DNA of 64,000 nucleotides from Macrostomum hystrix (lineage: Eukaryota > Platyhelminthes > Macrostomidae), in contig CATNEN010000038.1 of NCBI GenBank assembly GCA_950097015.1, positions 17,928,001 to 17,992,000 on the forward strand. The letters run 5' to 3'. The translations under genes and the position numbers were made by a program. The notes beneath the pieces are model-generated. The model saw nothing but the letters and a program-made list of their open reading frames with translations, was not told where the DNA came from and made no database searches. Of this stretch, positions 11,063-20,957 are shown one piece after another. How positions within the stretch are numbered: the stretch's first letter is position 1; each line of letters opens with the position of its first letter.

Positions 11063-12640
11063 CAATTATTATGAATAATTAATATGTTAACTACCAACCA
11101 ATAGTTTAGCAGAGATTCCGTTGTATACCATTCTCTAACAGGCACCTTATATGCATTATAACTCACTATTTTCAATCGCAAACAAAGTAAACTTTAATCT
11201 GCGTACTTTTAAGCAGTTTGTTGCCCAGCTGAATAAGCTAAAATCCTTTTACAGATGATTTCAGCTAGGTCGCGGCAGGTTTTCTAGGGCCATCCAGAGT
11301 TCGTATTGTTATGAGTACATTTTTATTTCACAAATCGATAATTGCTCATGTGGAAATCGAGATTAAGTTTTCTCAATAGCATTACGCTGTTGAGAATTTA
11401 GATAATGGTAACCTCAAATCAACTAAATTTTAACGAAAAATTCACAAGGTATCGATTGTCCATGTAAACTATTTGTCTATTTTATTTACTTTATGAAAAT
11501 TCAACAACTTCTATTTTGTCTGGCTATAGAAATATTTGATACACTGGAATGTGGATAAGTGCGACGTTTAGTTTGATCCTATAGATCTCTGACACAAGCT
11601 CAAAAGGAGGCCAGCTTATCTGCCAGGGCCTATACCGCGGCTGCCTAGTTTTCTTCACCAGCTTCGAGGTTTGGTCTCGGCATGCTGGAACCAATGAACC
11701 TGATTTGATCCAGCACAGTACGCGATGGTGACTTCCATTTTTGAAGCGGCACGAAATGGATATTAACGACACTAAATATCAGAGCGGGTAATAGTGGACA
11801 ACCCAGTACTGTAAAAGTTGCCGAATGTGTTCTGCTGGAACTGTCGCCGCCACAAGTACTCCTCCTGCAGGTGCGATTCGAACAGTCCGATCAGCCGTAT
11901 TCTCAGCTCGGCTTGAATCCATCCCAGTATTCTCAGCTTGGCACAAGCGTTTCTAGAAAACGCTCATCACAAATGCATGAACTAGTATAACTTAAAACTG
12001 CTAAATCTATAATTAGGACCTGGTTTGGTTAACATGTTAAGTATGACTGGCGCCTAGCTTTCAGCAGCTGTCTGATCGTAAGGAATGAAGACATAATAAG
12101 ATTTTTATAACGCTTATAGTTGTACGATTCGACAGGAAATGTTAAGATTTTTCGACATCGGCTCACGAGACTCGATGGATCAAAGAAACTGCAAATTTTA
12201 TGCAAAAATATGTTACAACTAACGTATGGCTGTGCATGTAAAAATTGGATGTCGATCAAAATCTGCAGTAATCTCGCAAAACCATGCTGCCAAAAGTAAC
12301 GGACTTGGCAGAACCAGCGGTAAAGAAGACCCTGTTAAGCTAGACTAGTCCGAATTTGTGAAGACAACGTGAGAGATGTAGGCAGTACAGGTTGGAGAGC
12401 GCATAAAGCGACTGTGAAATCGCTTGTCAACTAAACGTAGTCAACACGAGGACTACGTAATTGATCAATATTAGTAATACGTAAATAAGTTACTTGAGTC
12501 GTCTTTCTGTAATCAAATACTATTGCATAAAAATCAGCTAAAAATAAAATCCTCTGCCATAAAAAGATATGATTTCTTAAATATAACGAACAAAATCGTT
12601 TTTTCTCTTGTTGCATAGAAGGATTATTGCAGAATGACCA
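11063..12640. other. intergenic, nothing recognised
   Basis: AT-rich sequence with only short open frames (11524-11772, 12029-12259 and 12431-12616, all minus). None has a recognisable motif or plausible splice context. Confidence 0.5.
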
Positions 12641-12641
12641 G

Positions 12642-12962
12642 CCGTGTTGACGACTCTTAGGCTACATCGAACATGCGCGACGGTCGCCTAATAGGCAACT
12701 CCGAACATGTTATTTGTTCCGAGAACATGTTCTTTTAAATTAATAAGGCTACTTAATGTATATTAATAAATTAATAACATGAAGAAAAAACTATGCATTC
12801 CTTGGCATGAGGTCAACAGACAAGACAGAGTTAAACCATGTGTGTGTGTGTTAAACCATACTAGACATAGTATGGGTTTGTTATTATTATTAGGCTTGTT
12901 ATTAGGCGACCGTCGCGCATGTTCGATTACTGTTTCTTAGACCCTATCTCTGTCAACACGGG
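12642..12962. mobile_element. MITE-like element with inverted termini
   Basis: A perfect 28-bp inverted repeat, 12666-12693 and 12900-12927 (core ATGCGCGACGGTCGCC), lies inside a longer imperfect one that reaches CCGTGTTGAC at both edges. The roughly 200-bp centre is AT-rich and non-coding. No target duplication is obvious, so the class is unknown. Confidence 0.6.
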
Positions 12963-14780
12963 TGCAATGACATAGCGGCTTGATAATTTTTTTTCATGCC
13001 TCAGCTGAATTATATTTTAACGTTTATTTTCACTTTATGTCTGCGCCTATTGTGTTTTTTAGTTCGTTTCAACTGTTTTAAACAATCCAACTTTTGTTAA
13101 ATTGTTTTATTGGGTCGACAAGGTTATTGCGGCAAGTTCTTAGAATTTTCCATGAATGGAAAAACCCAGAACTTTTTGTTGACAGGGTGGGAGAAAACTG
13201 TAAGCTTACATAGCCTATGGTCTATAGAATTTTACTATTAGGTTCAAAATACTAGGTATTTTATTTGCATTTTTCGATTTAAGACTTAATAAATTTAAAA
13301 CAAATTTTGTCCAAGACTTAATGATGCACAACAATTCTCGATCGGTTTTGACCAAACTTTAACCCTAAAATAAAATAGTCAATTGGCCTAACATTTTTCT
13401 GCTGTACTAAGTCCAGTTAAACAAAATTCTTATCAAAAAAACTTTTTTACTGCTTTAAAGTGTATTAGTTTTTATTTGAAGAGTAGGCCTAGCTAAAATT
13501 TACTGAGGGAGGGAATATATAACCAGTTGTATGTCTAGATCTATCATTCTATTCCCTGTCCATTAGGCCTATTTTTTAGAAGATAGTCTAGACTCTAGAG
13601 AGTAGATACATTATTTATTTTGCTTGCATCTTAGTAAAATTTTTCAATATTGCAGTCAATTTTGGGCTATCTAAAAAGTAAAATATTTTATTTGAAGTAG
13701 GCTATCTTAGCTAATAACAGGTCTACACATTAGGCTTGTTTGTTTTGTAAAGGCATAACTGTCACACTATGTTCTATCATTTTGTCTAGGCCAACTGCCT
13801 TTTGCTACTGCCAGTTTGTCTGCAGTAATTTCGTGGGGTCATTTTGTCTATCCTGGTCCTCTATGCATGAATAGGCCTACACAAGCTGATATCCAAATAT
13901 TCTATGTACCTCTGCAATAGTCTTAGCTGGTTAGTCAGTAATACAGTTTGGTTGTGAAATCAAGACATAGGCCTACACTGACCTAGTAGGCCTAGCACAA
14001 ATTGGTGCCTATTCACAGCATATCTGAGTACACCAGTGCAACCAGTGCTAGGCCTAATAACTAGGCATATCAGCTCAATAGGCCCTAATTAATTAGAACA
14101 TAACATAGCTAGGGCCTAGTATAATTAACAAGGCTGAAGCATCTGTTGACTTGTGCTTGCACATATTTGCATAATAAGGAAAGGAAAGCCTTGAATTGGG
14201 CTTTTGAAAAATTAGACAAACATACTAGAGTTAATCTTTTATCTCAAATTGAAACATTTAAGTTTAATTGTTTAAGTTATAAGAGCTATAAAGTTTCACA
14301 TATCTCTCACATTTTGCTTGTCTGCCCTGTCATTCATTATTAGTTTTTTCTTTAGTTAATTTAGTTCATTTTTAATATAAGCATAGGAACTAATAAAATA
14401 AATTTTCTTAAACTGCTAATAAATTTTATTTATTCACTAGCACAATTTTTCACTAGCGCACTGGATGCTGTCTGCAAAAACCCCTTTTGGCTCCAATAGG
14501 GATCATTATATGGCCAATTGACTAGACTTTTGTTTTGGATCTAATCACAAGTAATTACCTGATTTGTTTATTTACCTTAAACATTGAATTTAGGAACAAT
14601 TAAAAATGTTATACTTAAACATATATTTTGGCAAATTTGCTTTAGAAATTCATTCAAATCATAGGTTGATACTGTAATAACATTTATAATGTTTCTATAA
14701 AGTGTGAACATTTACATATTCTAATTTTTCTTAATGCCTCTGTAAGCATAGAGTGCACTAAGCTACAAAAATATTATTGT
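12963..14780. other. intergenic, no gene recognised
   Basis: AT-rich DNA. From about 13490 to 14110 there are many scattered AGGCCTA/TAGGCCT words, probably a decayed repeat. Open frames such as 14146-14343 have no recognisable content. Confidence 0.5.
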
Positions 14781-14784
14781 TCTG

Positions 14785-15047
14785 TGAGGGACTTAACACA
14801 CATGCACACAAATACCATACACGGGCTTATACTGGTGTGAACATCGGCCCTGACGTTCTTCATTGTCAGCCAGTGTACACTCTAACTGTGCCTTGGAGTT
14901 TGGCCCTCAAGGGTGTGAATTGCACGACAAGCCACCAAGCCTTCTCTTCGCGACTGCGCCCCAAATGAATGTAACCTCGCTGTGGAATCGAACTAAGGGA
15001 CCTCAGTGCGAGAGGCAAACGCGTTAACCACTCTGCCACCGACCCCC
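14785..15047 (-). mobile_element. SINE-B, tRNA-derived
   Basis: Minus-strand copy. Its head at the right end reads GTGGCAGAGTGGTTAACGCG (A box), followed by a degenerate B box, then TTGTCGTGCAATTCACACCC. It shares this organisation with the copies near 25541, 39300 and 43150. Confidence 0.75.
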
Positions 15048-15193
15048 CTTTTCCAGATGCTTATCTTAGGCCTCAAACCCATTAACTTGTATGCTGCTTC
15101 TTTTTATTGGTAAGATTCAACTAAACATAACCAAAACAGAATAATAAAAAATGAAATATGCGACAAACATTCCAGCTTTTTTCGATACCTAGA

Positions 15194-16383
15194 ATGAGCT
15201 CGAGTCTGTATGACAGCCACAAATTCTCCGAGGACATTAGCAGGGAGATGCGAATTCCTGAACGCATCGGGGCCCAGGGCGCTCTTGACAGCTCTTCGAA
15301 AGGCTTCGCCGTAGGTGCTGACTATCCTGGATTTAGTCGGGTAGTTGTTGATATGAGCATCCCGGACAGAATCCTGGCTACTGGCGAGGCAGGGGATGCT
15401 AATACTCCCACCTACGATCCACTGGATCCCAGCATGCAGGTCCGGCCTAGTGACGTCATCTCTGTGGAGTCTTTGCCAGAGACTATTACACTGGACCGAC
15501 TGCGCTATCCGGATATTCAACCGGATCAGCCTGATGCGTGAGTCTTCTTTTTAGCTACTGGTTTTTTACCTGATGTCGGCAATTAAGACCGTCGGAAAGA
15601 AACACATTGCTATGTATAAACCTCTATGGCGAACCCATATTGGTTCAACAATATAATTAACAATAGCCAAGTAATTATGCCTATATTGGCAGTTTTTGCC
15701 ACCAGACACCCCGACAAGAATCTTTGAATATCTCGTCGATGCCGATGTCTTGTGATTCAGGAAGTTGTTTCATGCGGATGGGGCGAAATTCATTATTCAT
15801 GTATTTCATGGCGATTGGTTGAATATTTTGCAGATGCAAAAAAATAACTTGGCTACAAGCTCCCGTGAAGTCTATTTCATTGACATTTAGACTCCTAAAC
15901 GAGAGGTCACAAGTTCGAATCTGTAAACCAATTTGCGTCCTTCAACAGGCATCTAGTCAGTGATTTTAAAGCAAATAAAATCAATACTAACACTGACTTT
16001 CTAGTATAGTGAATGCAGCTGTGCTCAAGTCCCTAATCTTGCCATCGGCCTGAGTAGACTCAGATGCAGCCGTTACTCGCGCCTACCTAATCTTTCACAG
16101 CGATAAGCCTCGCAGAAGACGCAATCCGGGCGGCAGCGACGCGTCCGACTCTGGCGCAGTCGCTGTCGGCTCGACAATTCCCGCAGCCCCGGCTGGCAGC
16201 TCAGGCAACCTCACAATGGCCGTGCTGCGTCTACAGAAACGTTTGGAAGCTCTGGAGGCTGAAAATGAGCAACGCAGGCGCAGAGAGCTCGTGCTCTATC
16301 CGGCTATTGGACTGTACTTTCTCTTCAAAATTGTGGGCTGGTTTATGCGACCCCGGCGGCTGGTTGGCGGCGGTCAGTTTTAA
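15194..16383 (+). CDS. MFF: mitochondrial fission factor (MFF/Tango11) homologue
   Basis: Two exons, 15194-15537 and 16101-16383, join in phase to give 208 residues. The N-terminal motif YDSHKFSEDISREMRIPERI matches the conserved MFF block that helps recruit dynamin-related protein 1. A second conserved patch is DMSIPDRILATGE. Exon 2 ends with a heptad-rich coiled coil (LRLQKRLEALEAENEQRRR) and a hydrophobic tail anchor (LYPAIGLYFLFKIVGWFM) followed by a few basic residues, the layout of MFF at the mitochondrial and peroxisomal outer membrane. The length fits the short MFF isoforms and insect Tango11. The start at 15194 is the first Met before the conserved block; an in-frame Met at 15158 is possible. 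Donor GTGAGT and acceptor TTTCACAG are strong. The role in organelle fission is inferred from the family. Confidence 0.9.
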
Positions 16384-16433
16384 GTAAGGCTTTGAACCCC
16401 GTTTGCGCTTCTGCTCACTGGGCCTCATTTTCC

Positions 16434-17752
16434 TGGGCCTCAGATTGAACAGTCATTCACTCCCAGATCCTTTGATTAAGCAGTAATTAACCCCAAGATC
16501 CTCAGATTGAGCCGTCAAAAACTCCCAGATCCTCAGGTTGAGCCGTCAAAAACTCCCAGATCCTCAGGTTGAGCCGTCAAAAACTCCCAGATCCTCAGGT
16601 TGAGCCGTCAAAAACTCCCAGATCCTCAGGTTGAGCCGTCAAAAACTCCCAGATCCTCAGATTGAGCAGTAATTCACTCCCAGATCCTCATATTGAGCAG
16701 TAATTCACTCCCAGATCCTCATATTGAGCAGTAATTCACTCCCAGATCCTCATATTGAGCAGTAATTCACTCCCAGATCCTCAGATTGAGCAGTAATTCA
16801 CTCCCAGATCCTCAGATTGAGCAGTAATTCACTCCCAGATCCTCATATTGAGCAGTAATTCACTCCCAGATCCTCAGATTGAGCAGTAATTCACTCCCAG
16901 ATCCTCATATTGAGCAGTAATTCACTCCCAGATCCTCAGATTGAGCAGTAATTCACTCCCAGATCCTCAGATTAAGCAGTAATTCACTCCCAGATCCTCA
17001 GATTGAGCAGTAATTCACTCCCAGATCCTCAGATTGAGCAGTAATTCACTCCCAGATCCTCAGATTGAGCAGTAATTCACTCCCAGATCCTCAGATTGAG
17101 CAGTAATTCACTCCCAGATCCTCATATTGAGCAGTAATTCACTCCCAGATCCTCAGATTGAGCAGTAATTCACTCCCAGATCCTCATATTGAGCAGTAAT
17201 TCACTCCCAGATCCTCATATTGAGCAGTAATTCACTCCCAGATCCTCATATTGAGCAGTAATTCACTCCCAGATCCTCATATTGAGCAGTAATTCACTCC
17301 CAGATCCTCATATTGAGCAGTAATTCACTCCCAGATCCTCATATTGAGCAGTAATTCACTCCCAGATCCTCATATTGAGCAGTAATTCACTCCCAGATCC
17401 TCAGATTGAGCAGTAATTCACTCCCAGATCCTCATATTGAGCAGTAATTCACTCCCAGATCCTCATATTGAGCAGTAATTCACTCCCAAATCCTCATATT
17501 GAGCAGTAATTCACTCCCAGATCCTCATATTGAGCAGTAATTCACTCCCAGATCCTCAGATTGAGCAGTAATTCACTCCCAGATCCTCATATTGAGCAGT
17601 AATTCACTCCCAGATCCTCATATTGAGCAGTAATTCACTCCCAGATCCTCATATTGAGCAGTAATTCACTCCCAGATCCTCAGATTGAGCAGTAATTCAC
17701 TCCCAGATCCTCAGATTGAGCAGTAATTCACTCCCAGATCCTCAGATTAACT
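16434..17752. repeat. 31-bp minisatellite downstream of MFF
   Basis: About 42 head-to-tail units of 31 bp containing AATTCACTCCCAGATCCTCA. Most units differ only at AGATTGAG versus ATATTGAG. The first units are a diverged form (GAGCCGTCAAAAACTCCC). The array starts about 50 bases after the MFF stop, with no AATAAA between them, so it may be transcribed in the 3' UTR. Confidence 0.95.
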
Positions 17753-18437
17753 CCCTGATAGATGTAGCAAACAAACGCATAGCGGAAATTTGTACTGAAA
17801 AATGCTGATCGTTAGTTGCATTTCATTTCGTTCATAAATTAGTTCTTTAAGGTAGAACACGGCCCTCTCCCTACTACCAATGAACTGCAAAGTTACTAAA
17901 GGTAAATTAGGTTGACTTGATTGTATTTTTTCACTCTCAAATACTGTGCAGTGCTGAATGCCAGTATTCCATTGGGAGGCTAATTGTTTCGACTAATTGC
18001 TTCTTTAGTAGCAATCTTTTCTCCTTTCGTCATCTGACGGCTAGTTGTTATTTGGCTCGTTAAAATCGATTATGGACTGACAAAAGAAGCTATTGTGTAT
18101 ACTCGTATTTTACTTTTTATAACATATAAAACATCTATTATTACGGACTGCTGTAATATGCTTCTTTGCTAGTTTATATTATTCATGCAATTTAAAAGAT
18201 TGTGTAAGTATATTGTATTAGTACACTATAAGCTGACGCGTACCTATTTTTAATATTGTTAATAAATAGTGATCTGTATGTCGATCTCCCGTTTAGGCAA
18301 TATCGAGGATTCTACTATCACATTTTTTCGCTAAAATGCCTTAAGCGTTCCTTATTATTAATTTTTTTATTGCTAAAGTCGCTAACTGCCTAATTAACGA
18401 CTGCCCAATTATAACATCCACTATAACTATTTTATAA
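17753..18437. other. intergenic, nothing recognised
   Basis: AT-rich spacer between two minisatellites. It has an AATAAA near 18259 that could serve the MFF transcript; no other feature was seen. Confidence 0.4.
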
Positions 18438-18950
18438 GTCACCCACCCCCTCCAGTTTATCAGCCACCCCTCCAGTTTATCAGCCACCCCTCCAGTTTAT
18501 CAGCCAGCCCTCCAGTTTATCAGCCACCCCCTCCAGTTTATCAGCTACCCCTCCAGTTTATCAGCCACCCCCTCCAGTTTATCAGCCACCCTTCCAGTTT
18601 ATCAGCCAGCCCTCCAGTTTATCAGCCAGCCCTTCCAGTTTATCAGCCACCCCTCCAGTTTATCAGCCACCCCCTTCAGTTTATCAGCCACCTCCTCCAG
18701 TTTATCAGCCACCTCCTCCAGTTTATCAGACACCCCCTCTAGTTTACCAGCCACCCCTCCAGTTTATCAGCCACCCCCTCTAGTTTATTAGCCACCCCTC
18801 CAGTTTATCAGCCACCCCCTCCAGTTTATCAGCCACCCCCTCCAGTTTATCAGCCACCTCCTCCAGTTTATTAGCCAGCCCTTCCAGTTTATCAGCCAGC
18901 CCTCCAGTTTATCAGCCAGCGTTCCAGTTTATCAGCCAGCCCTCCAGTTT
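18438..18950. repeat. 20-21-bp minisatellite
   Basis: About 25 units of CCCTCCAGTTTATCAGCCAC with small length variants (CCACCCC, CCAGCCC, CCACCTC). It ends about 110 bp upstream of the F-box gene start. Confidence 0.95.
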
Positions 18951-19062
18951 TATACTAACGTCATAGAGTAAATGCTTCACTGGCTGTCACTTAGGCAAAG
19001 AACTGCAATCGCAAAAGTCATGACTGACAAACACAACTTGCAGAATTACATTGCTCTTCATC

Positions 19063-20332
19063 ATGGTCCTGCTGCTTGACGAAATCGTAACTGAAATATT
19101 TCTAAATCTGGATCAAAGCAGTCTTGCCCGTTGCTCCCAGGTTAACAAGCGTTGGCAATGCGGCTTTCCGATATTGACTATTCTGGCTGCACGTGCGAGA
19201 TGTATCAGCGACTGGAATGACGACCAGGTCCTGTGTCTGTTTCGCAAGCTGGTGCGCTGTCTTGTCTGTTTTGTCGCTGGAATTCCAGTCTGCTGCTCAG
19301 CTTCTAATAGCTAGACTCTAGACTCTACACTAGACTCGCAGCCAGCGTGAAGGCGATTCTGCCCATTTCGCTGACTCCTGAGCATAAGCTCACACAGACA
19401 CAGGTGTACATCTGTCCTGACTTTCTCATCGGTCAGGCAGTGTGCACTCTCACTTGCACGACAAGCACCCAAGCCTTCTCTTCGCGGCTGCGCCCTAAAT
19501 AAATGTGGCCTCGCCGCGGAATCTAACTCAGGAACCTTGTTGCGAGAGGCAAACGCGTTTAACATTCGGTCATTGTTCGGAGATGCCTATCTCAACAGCT
19601 TAGCATGCATTCAATGTCTCTGATTGAATGCTAAGCAGCACACCTATATTGAAAAATGAACACCAAGTTCCAGGCTATTGTCGGCGCTGCCAAGACGTCA
19701 AATCGTCTGCTTATCGTCGAATCGTCTGCTTGACTCCCTGACGCCCTTGACGGCTGACTGCTCGTGTACCATAGTGCACGGTGAGCAATTAAATGATCAC
19801 GGGCTAATTTAAATAGCCACATTTATTTTCTGTATCTACCAAAATATTCAACCAAGAGAAGGCTTCCATCATGCAGACAATCATTCACCTGCGACATTTG
19901 AGTTGGCTTCCATCATGCAGACCATCATTCACCTGCGACATTTGAGTTGGCTTCCATCTGCCTCTTAATAAATGTGGCTCCTCTGCGGATTCGAGCTCAG
20001 GACATTGGTTCAAAGTATGCCTACTGTAGAAAATATCAGTTGCTGTAAACGATTCACCTGGGTATAATGGACGCCGCTGTCTGAGCCAACAGGCCTGGTC
20101 CATTCTTGCTCGCCTGTCTAGAGTGCCTCTACCCGACGTTCTTGAGTTCCAAGCCCGCCTGTGCATCACCAGCATGAATGACGCGTCTCTAGCCAGCCTG
20201 TTCTCTAGCCCACTGGCCAGGTCTTGCCGTCGGGGGTTTCTAACCTACTGCTCAAGGCTGAGCACAGCCGCTCTGGCTAGCATGGAAACAGGCTGCCATG
20301 TCACTCACCTGGCCTTAATTGTTAGTTGCTGA
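19063..20332 (+). CDS. short F-box/leucine-rich-repeat protein
   Basis: Exon 1 (19063-19251) encodes a clear F-box, LLLDEIVTEIFLNLDQSS then CSQVNKRW, at residues 3-33. F-boxes bind Skp1 in SCF ubiquitin ligases. Exon 2 (20093-20332) starts in the matching phase after CCAACAG and encodes LRR-like turns (LCITSMNDASLASLF, YCSRLSTAALASM, THLAL), as in FBXL substrate receptors. The joined product is only about 142 residues, well below typical FBXL lengths, so the gene may be truncated, may have missed exons, or may be decaying. The donor at 19252 (GTGCGC) is moderate. The intron holds a SINE-B and a 44-bp duplication. The start at 19063 is the ATG nearest the F-box. Substrate unknown. Confidence 0.6.
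19365..19570 (-). mobile_element. SINE-B copy in the F-box gene intron
   Basis: Minus-strand copy whose head lies near 19560 (GAGAGGCAAACGCG reads as the reverse complement of the A-box region). It has the GCGGCGAGGCCACATTTATT segment and the TGCCTGACCGATGAGAAAG segment in the expected order. Confidence 0.7.
19861..20035. repeat. 44-bp tandem duplication plus SINE-B remnant
   Basis: GGCTTCCATCATGCAGAC begins two adjacent 44-bp units (19861 and 19905) and a partial third at 19949. From about 19965 the sequence turns into a minus-strand SINE-B remnant with the CGCAGAGGAGCCACATTTAT region. Confidence 0.6.
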
Positions 20333-20594
20333 CTACTACGTTAATGATAGCTAAAATTAATTTTATTTTAGTTTTAAAATCCTTCAAAAATCGGTGCATT
20401 TGTCTGCTTCAGACTTTATATTTTTTATTTCACTGTTTTTTATTGCGTCAGTTTTGAAAGAATTCAGTCTTTATAGTGAATTTTTAATTGAAGAAATAAA
20501 TAAAGGCACTGATTTATTAGATATGGATTGTGTCGTCATTGCGTTCTTAATTTTTCAGCCAGTGATTAGTTAATCTATAGTCTATTCGACGCTG

Positions 20595-20906
20595 ATTGGT
20601 TAGCGCACTCTAAGCCAATAGAATCGCGTCATGTTTTTTTTGTAGCCTGTTTACCCTCTTGGCTAACAGTCTCAGCCAATAGCAATGCCTCGGAAGCTAC
20701 CCAGACTTGTTATCTGTTAGCCATTTCACCCGAATAAGCTCTAATTGGCTAAGTCAGTCTGAGCCAATAGAATCGCTTACCCTTGAAATTTTGGATTGGC
20801 CAACAGATTCAGCCAATAGAAATCTCAGAACCTATCCAGAATTTTGTAGTCTATTAGTCGTTTCACCCTAAATAAACTCTGGTTGGCTAATGCCGTCTCA
20901 GCCAAT
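20595..20906. promoter_or_regulatory. array of inverted CCAAT-box pairs upstream of MTRR
   Basis: Five evenly arranged pairs of an ATTGG-like and a CCAAT pentamer, 10-17 bp apart. CCAAT lies at 20615, 20676, 20764, 20813 and 20902; the partners are near 20595, 20658, 20744, 20795 and 20882. The units share TTGGCTAA and CAGCCAATAG. CCAAT is the binding site of NF-Y. The array ends about 50 bp before the MTRR start codon. A promoter role is inferred from motif and position; it could also be a decayed repeat. Confidence 0.5.
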
Positions 20907-20957
20907 GGCGTTGATTTCAAGCGCATTCTGATATTGTTTGTTATCAATTTTTCAGCA

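Noticed and set aside
15104-15520. 138-codon minus-strand frame
   Set aside because: Antisense to MFF exon 1, which has a strong family match on the plus strand.
16434-17752. CRISPR array
   Set aside because: Units are contiguous with no unique spacers, and the genome is eukaryotic with introns. The same applies to the other tandem arrays.
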